Source: Candidula unifasciata (taxonomy: Eukaryota; Mollusca; Gastropoda; Stylommatophora; Geomitridae). Taken from it: 64,000 nt of DNA. Position 1 is the stretch's first letter. Each line of letters begins with the position of its first letter. The translations under genes and the position numbers were made by a program. This document shows positions 1 through 34,400 of this stretch, piece after piece. Location of the stretch: positions 1,118,487 through 1,182,486 of the forward strand of contig CAJHNH020008532.1 in the NCBI GenBank assembly GCA_905116865.2. Direction: 5' to 3'. Below the pieces are notes generated by a model. That model was not told the DNA's origin and made no database searches. It saw only the letters and a program-made list of their open reading frames with translations.

Positions 1-175
1 TTGCCCCTCAAGTCGACCCAGCCTTGAGTGAGTACCAGGTACTTTCATGAGAAGTGAAGGTGGCCGACAAGATGCTGACCACATCAAAAACCAAGTACAG
101 TTTGGTCTATAAAATATAGGTCTAGCCCTATATACCCAATACATCTGAAGGAAAAAGAGTCCTGTACTTTATACT
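1..175 (+). mobile_element. Family A SINE, 3' part, diverged
   Basis: Has GTCGACCCAGCC, GATGCTGACCACATC and ATACCCAATACATCTGAAGG in the same order as the other family A copies. It may begin before the window. Confidence 0.7.
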
Positions 176-517
176 AAGCTCAAGTGGTTCAGTATGTGTG
201 ATCTTGTCTATCACTTCGATGTAGGTTGTTTCATGGCTCCAAAAACAATCCTCAGTCCCATACTCTGAACCAGTTGTGCCATGGTTGTTTTGGCCGCAGC
301 AGCCCAGGTAGTGTAGGCATATTCCATGACTAGCCTGACTGCTTCAGTATAGACTTGTCTCAGAATTCTGCAGTTGACACCCCTCAGTTTTTTTTTCTAC
401 TGTATTGCTTCTTCATGTGTGTCTTGAGTCAAGTAGTATTCTTCATTCGATGGCGGACACAGAGAAAGGCTACAGAGTCAGTTTGTGAGAAATGTAGTTT
501 TTAATACAGATTTCTTT

Positions 518-564
<47 letters not shown>

Positions 565-1827
565 GAGAGAGAGGAGGGGGAGAGAGAAAGAGAGAGAGAG
601 AGAGAGACTTCATTGAACTTAACTGCAAACCGACTTTTCAGTCCAGGCTTAGTTTACCCAGCTGTTTTAGCTTTCCACATACATGTTTCAGTCTCTCTGC
701 ATTGTATTTTTCTTCAACAAGTCTAAGCTCTCTATCGCACCTCTCCTGTTGATTTGTCTTTTTCTTCAGCATTCGCAGCCATTGAAGTTCACTGCTGCAG
801 ACATCACCTGCTTCTTACATTCATCTATGAGCCCACATGCTGTTTGTGCCCCTTTAATAAAGTTTTTTCGTTCTGCGATTGTCTTTCTGTTTCCAGTTGT
901 GACTTCCAGTGTTTGCAGGTCTGTCTGTACATTCTCTCTCCTGCCTTCTATGTCTACCTCATGGCCTACTCCTACTGAACCTTTTGTCTACACAGTGTCT
1001 GTTTCTGTTATCTGTCATTTGCTCTATATGCCCAATCCCTTTATTGTGAACATTATTTTTGCCATTCACTTTCCATTCTTGGCTGTTTTCTTTTCATCAC
1101 AAGACTGTTCTCAAAAGCTTGCAGTAAGGCTTTGAAATTGTTCTTGTAGGTACACTCCAGGACAATTGATTGTATAGGGTGTATATTTAATCACAGTAGA
1201 CTTTTTGAAATCTATGTTTGCACTATATGTGTGTATTACATCATGTTTCAAATGGCCATGTAACCATTAGTTTACAATATCACTCCTATATACCAGTTTT
1301 TTAATAACTGATCTTAGCTATAATGGTGTTAACTATTGTAGAAAGAGTACTTTTGGTAGAGCACGTGTTCCTTAATGGTGGCAGGTATGCAAATGTGGTT
1401 GTTCAATAATTTATGAGGTAATTCCCTAATACTCAAGTGCCTCACACCAATACTGTTAGCTATTTAACCAGTAGAATCGACTGTAAATAGATATGTATTG
1501 TGGAAAACTACCTAAAATATGATTATTCCAGAGGGCGATTACAAAAATAGGAACTATTTTTTGTAAATAGTCGTAAGTATACACACACTATATTGTGATC
1601 TTACTTTTACAAGATAGTGTTTGATTTGAGCAGATATTGCAGGGTAGGGCTATTTAACAAATTTACCCAGGAGCCAACATTTTGAAAGCGGAGATCGTAA
1701 CAGGCCCCACCATAGAAACGTCATTAATATGCTACAATTGTGGGCCACTTTTGGCTTATGGGCTGCCAGTTGAAAGCCCTGTTGTAGGGCATAGTATACC
1801 TTATGTCATATTTGTATTCTATTCCAG
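176..1827. other. No gene seen
   Basis: Holds the GA microsatellite and a stretch at 600-700 (CAGCTGTTTTAGCTTTCCAC) that recurs at 9850. No coding signal is convincing. Confidence 0.5.
524..606. repeat. (GA)n microsatellite
   Basis: Alternating GA with short G-rich interruptions. Confidence 0.95.
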
Positions 1828-2085
1828 TCCGACTCGTAACCCAGCGTACCGTGATCAAAACCCACTGCTGGCTGCATGGATTTTTATCATGGTACAGGGC
1901 GTGGCATGTCGACCCAGCCTAAAATGGGTACCAGAATGGGCTGTCATAGGAAAGTAAAGACAGCCGGCGTAATGCTGACCACATTGCCCACCGAGTGCTG
2001 ATGGTCTGTAAAAATATGGGTGCTTTTCCCATGTGCCCGATACGCTTAAAGGCGTGAAAAGGGATCTTTACTTTACTTACTAGAT
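1828..2085 (+). mobile_element. Family A SINE, 5'-truncated
   Basis: Shares GTCCGACTC, AAACCCACTGCTGGCTGC, AAGTAAAGACAGCC and AATGCTGACCACATT with the complete copy at 46969-47251, and ends in TTTACTTTACTTACT. Confidence 0.85.
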
Positions 2086-2640
2086 CTTATTTCTTCTTTT
2101 AGTATTTTAGAGAAACCGAAGTTTGTACTAAATTCTATCTTTGCATCCTTTCATTTTCTTATTTTCTGTTGAATGTTCCGCAAAAATATTATTGAATCCC
2201 ACAATGTAATGTTTTTGCCGAGTGCAATGACATGACCTTTGTTAACAACTAAAAGACATTGATCAACCATGCAACCAAGACATTTCAGATGTAAAGTTGT
2301 GAGGCATCTCATGTGTTTTACCAATGCCAGCGTTTGACATTTAACATAATTGACTTTGTGCCCACCAAAAACAATTACTGAGTTCACTGTGCCCTAATTT
2401 CCCACCAGAAATGTAATGCATGCACAAACATCCAGTCAAGCACAACACAAACAGCCTTTGGAAGAAAACTTTATAATTCTACATTTCTTTTCCCAAAACA
2501 TCGCTTTTTTTAAACACAAAATGAACTTGCTTCAATTTGCTTTTGACATGAAAACGAGACTGTAACTATTATCTGGCAACTGTTGCCAGGTTGCCCTACT
2601 TGTTTATGAGGGATGAGACAATGTATGAGATTAGAAAGCA

Positions 2641-2644
2641 TTTA

Positions 2645-2646
<2 letters not shown>
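2641..2646 (-). terminator. Possible polyadenylation signal overlapping the PSMC4 stop codon
   Basis: AATAAA on the minus strand overlaps the last two bases of the TAA stop. It is the first candidate signal. If used, the 3' UTR would be only tens of bases; other A-rich sites follow below 2520, so usage is uncertain. Confidence 0.35.
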
Positions 2647-24869
<22,223 letters not shown>

Positions 24870-25221
24870 TTTTGCTTATGAACATAAAAATATAATCGGA
24901 TAAAGTAACGAAATAATTCTAAAATACATTAAATATTTTTCATAAATTTGCTATATATTAACAAATTAAGTTATGTATTAAGTTAATTTATGTACTTATG
25001 GAATATTAATAAAATAGTGTTTTTGCCTTAGCAGTGGAAAACTTTAATTAACAATATTTTGTTCTGTTAAGACATTTTGGGCTCATTTATCCTAGCGACG
25101 GGGTAGTTTACAAATGGCAGCCTCCTTTGTGTTTATTTAGTTTTCATTGATTATACAATTTGTACAGTGAAAACTGATATATGAGATAAGCAAAACCTTG
25201 TGAACTTTCTGCAGTATTTAA
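24870..25221. promoter_or_regulatory. Probable bidirectional promoter between PSMC4 and CLHC1
   Basis: Only 352 bp separate the two divergent start codons. No long repeat lies inside, in contrast to the flanks. AAATGGCAGCC at 25112-25122 resembles a YY1-type initiator site, common near start sites of housekeeping genes. No clear TATA box is placed. Promoter function is inferred from gene geometry. Confidence 0.6.
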
Positions 25222-25407
25222 ATGATGTCTCAGCCCGAAGCGCCGACTGTCAGTACAAGTTTTTATAAACTGCCACCAATAATTACAACAGAGAGAGATC
25301 GGGAGTTTCTCAAGGATGTCAACACATTCATAGAAACGGAGTTGAACGAAGTCAACGACAAAGAGCCCGAACAAAGATTTCTAGTTTATAAAGCTGCCTT
25401 TAACAAG
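25222..25407 (+). CDS. CLHC1: CLHC1 exon 1
   Basis: 62 codons from ATGATG to FNK, donor GTTTGA. Contains [20 protein letters not shown], matching the CLHC1 N-terminal block, and [10 protein letters not shown] like human YIIYRNVFDK. Confidence 0.9.
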
Positions 25408-28400
25408 GTTTGATTATTGACATCTCTGTTTCAGTGAATAAAGCTTATATTTTGTCTGCTGACTGTATAAGCCTTCATGTGTTCAGCTAGCGCATACAAA
25501 ATGAAGCTACTACGGGTAATCCTGGGATGTACAAGAGACACCCCGACTGTGTAGATGCCATACATCCTTGCATTGCCAACTATTGCACATAGACTAAAGG
25601 TGCTGCAGGCTAAGTCATACCTCAGAGTAGCTGCAGACAGTGAACACCCTCTTTTTGAAGCTTTGGCTGCAGGTGAGGGTCAGAGGCTGAAAAATAGAAA
25701 ATCATGGATGGCTCAAGCAGAAGACACAATAATACAAGTATACATGCTGGAAAACATTGTGCAAGGAGAGGAGTGGGTCAGAGTACCAGAGGACAAGTTT
25801 GACATGTGTAGGGTTATGATCACATTGGGTCGGGAGTGCAGAGAGTGGCCAGCGGGTTCTACGGAGGTGGAAGTCCTACAGATGATTTACGACAATTCAA
25901 GCCCAGGTGATCTGATAATCTATACAGATGGTTTGGTGGTGAGAGGAAAGAGAAGTGTCTGGGGTTCGTAGTGAAAACCAATGGAAAATCTTTGGTGCAA
26001 GACCGCCTAGCATACGACACCACAACGTCTAGCATGAGAATGGAAGTGGAGGCGGTAACTGCAGCTCTCCGGTGGCTAGAGAACAAAATGCATACACATG
26101 TCATAATTGTAACAGACTCTGAAAGTATGCTGAGAAAGGTGAAGACAGGGAGGCTTCGAGCAGAGTGGCAAGCTTCACTGGAAAGATCACGGGTAGTGAG
26201 CATACTTTGAATCTTTTCTCCTGGTCATGCTGGCGTGGTGGGTAATGAACAGACAGACACATTGGCTGGATCTGCACCACTGGGTGGTGAACTGATGCAT
26301 GACAAGGCAGATGTTGTCAAGGCTCTTTGGGAACAAGTAACGGAATTAGTAGAGAAACAAGATTATTATGGCCTGGAGAGAATGAGGCACCTGAGTGAAA
26401 CCAGAGGGTTTGGCCGACTCGCTACACTCAGAGGAAAGGAGAGACGGACCTATAACTAGATTGTGACCGGTACCATCAGTATTGGAACTCTGTGCTGGTT
26501 GCCGAAGATGAGGACAGAGCATGCATGGGAATGCCCTGAGTGCTGTGATGTCAATTCTTGACTTAACTAACTAACTAACTCATGTGTTCGTACTGAGTAT
26601 TGCCACCACTAACAGATAAAGCGGATGTAACACCAGAGACAACGACAATAATAATTGAAGTAACAGAGCCATTTAACCTTTTACGTAGTAATCTTGATAG
26701 CCAAGTAAACACACACAAATACATTATGACACAGGTTGGTAATGCATCAGCAGCCTATTATAGGAAGAAAAAAAAAGAATAGAACCACTGCCTACCCAAA
26801 AGCATGTCGTAAGAGTCGACTAATTGGGAACTTCCCTCAAAGTCGGAGTGTATCTGCCTGAGAGGCAAGGAACCAACAGCCTGCATACAAATGAGTCAGA
26901 TCTGTAAAACGGAATGCATACGCAACACTCAGGTTCTGGAACAGGACTGCAGTCCAGAAGTTGATGAACAACCAGATCTTTCCGCCAGAGTTTTCAGCTG
27001 GTGAAAGTGAAGAAGAAGAAGATGAAAAAGAAGAAACCTAACTTTATTTCAAATTTTTTTTTTAAAGTTTTAATGTACCCGCCCAGTAAAAATTGGTGAA
27101 CCACTAAAGATATGGAATTGAGGTGAAATGCACTCAAACACAGACAATGTCTGAGGACAATGATGAACATACAATGTGATGAATTCAAGAGAGGTGAAGA
27201 ACTAGGGGAGGTGTCTGGGCAGCCACTGGTATCAATGTGAAAATGGCACTATATTTGGTTATTTCCTAAGAAGAAACGAATAGAGAATCACCAAGTGAGT
27301 GAGTGAGTGACATTTAAACTCACCAGGATTGCACAGCAAGTGATTGATTAAAACTCTGTGACACAACCGACGATAGTTATGAAGTGACCTGAACTCTAGC
27401 CGGGGTTGGGGCTTTCACTTAAAATAAAAATTATCTCCCCTATTGGAATGGATGAAATGGGAACAGAGGGAGTGAAGAAACAAAAATTTCCAAGAGAATC
27501 CTTAAAATGAACATTGATGATAGAAGCCAAACCCGCTGGACAAAATGGAGAAAAAACTGCGAGGCCTATGTGACATATAATGGCACAACAGGAAAATGAT
27601 TATGACGATATGTTCATATTCTTATATATGCAGCCAATGTCATCATCATAATCATGTAGCAGATCCTTTGCAGAACATTGCTCTCATGACGTCTGCTTGA
27701 AAGAAACTTGGTCTCTCGCCAGCTCTCCCACCTCATACGCTATATTTCTTCTCTTCTTTGTCCATTGTATTCTGAAAATATTTCTAAAGCATTTCAGCTC
27801 AAAAACCAATATGTCCTTCCTTAACCAGTGTAAAGCTCACAGATAAATTCACTGAACACAAACTGTTACACTAAGAAGCTCAACCAGAGGTTAGTAGAAA
27901 GGGGGGGGGGGACACACATAGAGAGAAACAAAACAGTTACATGTTGGTCGATGTCTTAATCAATGAGAGGCACAACAAGAAGTTGAGAAATAAAGAATGT
28001 AAAATGACATAGGAGACTATGAGCAGAAAACCTGCAGACTGCAAGCAATGGAGATCACTTTGAATGCGTATGTGTCAACAACAACATACAGAGGATGTAG
28101 ATACATAGATACTTATGACCTTGTTTACTTGTTTTGAATTTCCCTGGCAGGTAATAGACTACACAACAATCTACAAGCCCGTGCTTGCTGGCATTCAAAA
28201 ACAATATGAGGACACTATCGAAGCAATTAAAAAAGAACAACAGGAAAGTATCTTCTTGCAGGGAAAACTGCGTGCAATGGCATCAGAACCCACAACTCTC
28301 CTAAATTACAAAAAGCAAGCTGATGAACTTGAAGAAAGGTACATAATAAGTAGATGAGTTTCCTGTAGCTAGACCAGATTATCTACTCTTGTACTGCTTA

Positions 28401-31400
28401 TAATTTTTGCTTTTAACATCAAAATGTTTAATCTGTTTTTTACCCAAACCTCTGCCATATATCGTTTTTCATAATATGTCATTTCCAACCTATCATAATA
28501 CCTACTCTCATTTCCAGCCAATCACAGTACTCACTCTCAAATATAATTTTTCATAGTAGCTACTCTTCTTCTTCTTCGGCAAAAAGTTCTGGTTAATCAT
28601 CCACCTCTGAAGTTTAATCTTTCTCACTTCACTCTCTTGTTTCCTTCTATGTGTCTTTTTGTGTGGTCTGCCTCTATTTCTTTGACCCTGTTAGTTTCAG
28701 TGCCAGGACATTCTAGCTGTAATGTTGTCATGTTTTCTCAAGGTTTTCCTATCCAACCTAGTGTCTTTACTTCACCTCGTAACTAACTGGATTTTGCTTC
28801 GTTCTCTCTCCCAAAGCTCAGCATTAGTTATTCTATCATACCATTTAATTCCCTCTATTCTATCATACCATTGAATTCCCTCTATTCTATCATACCATTT
28901 AATTCCCTCTATTCTATCATACCATTTAATTCCCTCTATTCTATCATACCATTTAATTCCCTCTATTCTCATACCATTTAATTCCCTCTTTTCTCATACC
29001 ATTGAATTCCCTCTATTCTATCATACCATTTAATTCTCTCTATTCTTTTATACCCTTAATTTCCTCTGTTCCGCACGAGCACCAGTTATTTAATGTTTGA
29101 ATTAAATTAGTATAATTTTAGTTGTTCTTCATGTTTCAGTTTCATAAAACAGAATTGATGTGATGTTGGAGCTAAATATTTTAAATTTGATGCTTGTTTT
29201 AATTTTTTTCAAGCAGGAGGATGGAGAGGACAAAAAGCACATGACATAATCTTTTAAGTAAATCAAATTAAAACATTTTTTCTCAACAGAGTTGCCAAGA
29301 TAAACAAAGACAATGAAAGGCTTCAGAAAGAACTTGCTGATATTCAGGCCAGCAGAGAAGAAAGAGAGAAAAGGCCACAGACAGTAGAAGTTCCAACACA
29401 GCAGTTTAAAAAGGATACCAGACCGATCCCAGGTATTTTGTGTGTCTGGGTGCATACATGCAAACATGCATTTGTTTTTTGTGTCTGTGTGCATACATGC
29501 AAGCGTTCATTTGTTTTGCAGAACATATAACATTAAAACTTTGTTAATGTTATGGATGGGCAGAGCATTTAAAAAAAAAGAACATTAGAAAAAAAATGTT
29601 ACATATTTGAAAAGACTGGCATCTGACCTCATTACCAGAGAAGCCATGTGGGCATGTTTGTTATTGAATCAGTGGCAAGTTCCACAAGAAATCAGAATAA
29701 AAAATGAAAACTTTCTCACCCAAAGAAATCAAACTGTGCAGCATCCAATCCTGAAATTGTTATAGAGCCTTTGGAAATCAAATTGAAAGCACCCAATCCT
29801 GCAATGATTATAGGAGCCTTTAGAATTCAAAATGAAAGTGAAGAGTGAGTCATTTTAAAACACTGCCATTACCTTCAGTATTCATCATATTGTGGTGTAG
29901 GCAAGGGGGTCTTTGAGCCCAAGGATTTCGAGCTGCATGGCGAGTGCTGTCTTCATAGACGGTACAGGTTAATATTTTAATTTTACCACAAACATTAAAA
30001 AAAATTCTATAGTCTTACAGAGGATTTGAACCTGATTCTTACACAAGATCCCAGTGTTCTTAACTGTTCTTTGAATCATAGATGAGACAAAATGCAAGTC
30101 ATCTGCTCTATAAGAAGACATTGTTGTGTCTACTCTAGGTTTACCACTCGACCAAACCACAGATATGAAAGTTCTGCGGAAGAAATATGAGAGCCTGGAC
30201 AGACAGCTGAAAGAAATCAACAACAGCCTGAAAACCAGGTTTCTGCCCAAGAGCCACAAAAGCAATCTGAAGGAGTCATTAGAGGACAAAGTTCTTTATA
30301 GAGACCAGCTACTGCTGCAGAATCAGGTCAGGGTCACAGTCTGTATTTTAAAGTTAAAATTGAAAGGAACAACTTCATTGCACCGTGTTTATCTAAAATA
30401 GCCCAGTCTCTTCTCTCAGAACAGCCAGCCACCTGCTGAGAGCATAACACAGTGCATGAACTCAGTAGCTCCTGCAACGACCCCCATGGATCTCCTTAAA
30501 AATGTACTCATAAAACAAACAAACCCACAACCGTCAGAGTGCGAGGCAAATAGCTTGAGTTTTGTTTTGTGTGCTGACCCTCACCTGCCAGTGGAGCATA
30601 GGACCTCAACCAGTTCGTAGCTTTGTGAATTTGTTCATGATTGTTTGGGTTTTGTATGTAAACTTTTATACCCAATAAGGTAAGCAGCATTAAACCAACC
30701 ACATTAGCTTCATCTTCACATGATGCTAATTTATGTTCAAGGTATATTAGATATATGGAACTATATCTGACCCATAGTGATTTCTTCTTCTTGTTTCCTC
30801 TTTAATTAAGAATGAGCCCCACCAAGTTGGTACTTCTTTAAGTCAGCATTCATTTGTACTAGGATTCTATCTAGATGCACTTCCCTCAAAGTCATGAGCT
30901 CTGTCTGCTGCCTTTGCTTCCAAGAACATTTCCTGATATCTGTATTAGGTTGGGTCATTCTGGAAGTCCTGGCCAATAAAAAAACCAATGACTTTGACAG
31001 GGGTTTAAACATATGGCTACAGGCTGGCAAGCAGTGTGCTACTACCATGGCTACCTTGATATGTGTAGCTACATTTATATGTGTGTATTCAAGAAAGCAT
31101 ACATTTATGCACATTAGTGTACAATATGTGTAAACTACACAGATTTAGTTTTTTGAAAGAATGGTGGAAACATGTAGAAATGCACTGAAGATGTCTTGAC
31201 ATAATGAACTCATAGATGGATGAGAATGATGCAGCAGGAAGTGACCAGAAGATTTGGCCAACATTCAATACACAGAGGAACGACCAGATGGACATACAGA
31301 CAGACTGTTGTGAGTATCATAGGAAATGGAACCATGCACTGGCTGCTGAAGGTGGAAGGGGAAGGCTTGTGCAAGCATTCTGAAGGTTGTGGTGTCAGTT

Positions 31401-34400
31401 TTTATGCCAGTCCAAGTGAACATTAAAATTATCAGCAAGTGCCCAGTGATAATTAATGCAACATGTATGTAATTAAGTCTGACATTTTGTCCTGACTTCT
31501 TCTTCTCCTTATTCTTTGTGATCGTCAGCGGTAAACTCCAGCGGAAAGTTCTAGTTGTTCATCCACTTAACGACTCAGTCTAGTTCCAGAGCTGGAGTTT
31601 TGCATGCACATATATTATACAAAACCAGCTTATTTGTAAACAGACTTTTGATATCTTGCCTAAGAGGCAAATGTACTCAGACTTCAAAAGAAACCCCCTC
31701 TAATTCGTTGACTTTTATGACATGCTTGTTTAGGGAGCAGTGGATCTTTTCTGTTATCCCCAAAAATGAGTCCCTGGAACCCACATGAGGAGTGCTGGGA
31801 TTGAGATTTTTGTCTCCTAGAGCTCACATTTTCATTACAATCTCTTGCAGATGTACAAAGCTAGAGGGCAGAAACTAAAACTAGCCCTGGAGGCAGCAAA
31901 TGCCTACAACCAGGTGAAGCCACCACATCAGACTGTTGGTGATGCTGTGACATCAGCCTTTCAGCAAACCACCTGGATACTGAAGGATGACAAAGGTTAG
32001 GATTTCTTTGATTGTGAAAGTTTTCATCTGATCCCCCCCCCCCCCCCCTCCCTCTTCCCCTTCCCTTACCACACATACACTGTTCCAATATAAAAAAAAA
32101 ATTAATCCATGATCATTATTGCCTATTTTTTTATCCATGATCATTATTGCTTATTTTAATCTCATCCATTTTCATTATTGTCTGTTTTCATCCTATCAGT
32201 GTTCATTATTGTCTATTTTAATCTTATCAGTGTTCATTATGCTGTCTATTTTAGCTCACTGTCAGGCACAGTGTTGCAGTGGGAGCTCTTTAGCTCACTG
32301 TCAGGCACAGTGTTGCAGTGGCAGCTCTTTATCACTAGGCAAATTCATGATTACTACCTCACTGGCAGGCACAGTGTTGCAGTAGCAGCTCTTTAGCTCA
32401 CTGGCAGGCAGAGTGTTGCAGTAGCAGCTCTTTAGCTCACTGTCAGGCACAGTGTTGCAGTGGCAGCTCTTTTGCTCACTGTCAGGCACAGTGTTGCAGT
32501 GGCAGCTCTTTAGCTCACTGTCAGGCACAGTGTTGCTGTGGCAGCTCTTTAGCTCACTGTCAGGCACAGTGTTGCAGTGGTTTGCTGATCTGTGGTTTGC
32601 TGAGCTGTGTTTTGCTGAGCTGTGGTAAAAGTTCCGAAGAGATAAAAGGCAGACTACAAAAGGCACAAACCTGCTGCTTTGAAAGTACACAGGACAGTCA
32701 CAGACTCAGGAAATAAATAAAATCAGATTTGCTGAGCTACAGATTTATTGAAACAGAGCAGCATAACTTCATCAGGAATAAAGATAATTTATGTAAGAAG
32801 TATTTTTTTAAAAGAGGATACAAAAAGTAAGTAACACATATGGAGAAGAAACAGAGATAAGGAAACACAGGACAAGAATTAGAGACAGAGATCGTGAAAC
32901 ATATGACAGGAATTAGAGACAGAGATAGGGAAGCATATGACAGGAATTAGAGACAGAGATAGGGAAACATATGACAGGAATTAGAGACAGAGATAGGGAA
33001 ACATATGACAGGAATTAGAGACACAAATAGGGAAACATATGATAGGAATTAGAGACACAAATAGGGAAACATATGACAGGAATTAGAGACAGAAATAATA
33101 GGGAAACATGACAGGAATTAGAGACAGAAATAGGGAAACAAATAACAAGAATTAGAGACAGAGATAGGGAAACATATGACAGGAATTAGAAACAGAAACA
33201 GAGAAACATATGACAGGAATTAGAGACAAAGATTGGGAAACATATGACATGAATTAGAGACACAAATAGGGAAACATATGACAGGAATTAGAGACACAAA
33301 TAGGGAAACATATGACAGGAATTAGAGACAGAAATAATAGGGAAACATGACAGGAATTAGAGACAGAAATAGGGAAACAAATAACAAGAATTAGAGACAG
33401 AGATAGGGAAACATATGACAGGAATTAGAAACAGAAACAGAGAAACATATGACAGGAATTAGAGACAGAGATTGGGAAACATATGACAGGAATTAGAGAC
33501 AGAGATAGGGAAACATATGACAGGAATTAGAGACACAAATAGGGAAACATATGACAGGAATTAGAGACAGAAATAATAGGGAAACATGACAGGAATTAGA
33601 GACAGAAATAGGGAAACAAATAACAAGAATTGGGAGACAGAGATAGGGGAAACATATGACAGGAATTAGAAACAGAAACAGAGAAACATATGACAGGAAT
33701 TAGAGACAGAGATTGGGAAACATATGACAGGAATTAGAGACAGAGATAGGGAAACATATGACAGGAATTAGAGACAGAGATAGGGAAACATATGACAGGA
33801 ATTAGAGACAGAGATAGGGAAACATATGACAGGAATTAGAGACACAAATAGGGAAACATATGACAGGAATTAGAGACAAAGATTGGGAAACATATGACAT
33901 GAATTAGAGACACAAATAGGGAAACATATGACAGGAATTAGAGACACAAATAGGGAAACATATGACAGGAATTAGAAGCAGGAATAGATAAACATGACAG
34001 GAATTAGAGACAGAAATAGGGAAACATATGACAGGAATTAGAGACAGAGATTGGGAAACGTATGACATGAATTAGAGACAGAGATAGAGACAAATATGAT
34101 AGAAATAAGAGACAGAAATAGGGAAACATAACACATGAATTAGAGACCGAGATAGAAACACAAGACAGGAATTAGAGACAGAGATATGGAAAGAATTTAA
34201 CATTCAGCCGTTTGTCATTGACGTTGAACAGTCAACTCTCAATACTACTGTGGAAACCAAGGCAAGGCGGTCTGCTGCTAAATCGCCTGCAGTTAGGGTT
34301 GAACCCAGCAACTCAGTAAAACTGAAGCTTGCAACACCTAAGCCATGAATGCCCTTTAGCATGAGGCTGTTGAAAACACTTTTACAAGTGAAGGACGAAA

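Noticed and set aside
683..1135. 150-codon plus-strand ORF, Phe/Ser-rich
   Set aside because: Composition reflects T-rich DNA, with overlapping frames and part of it repeated at 9850. No domain.
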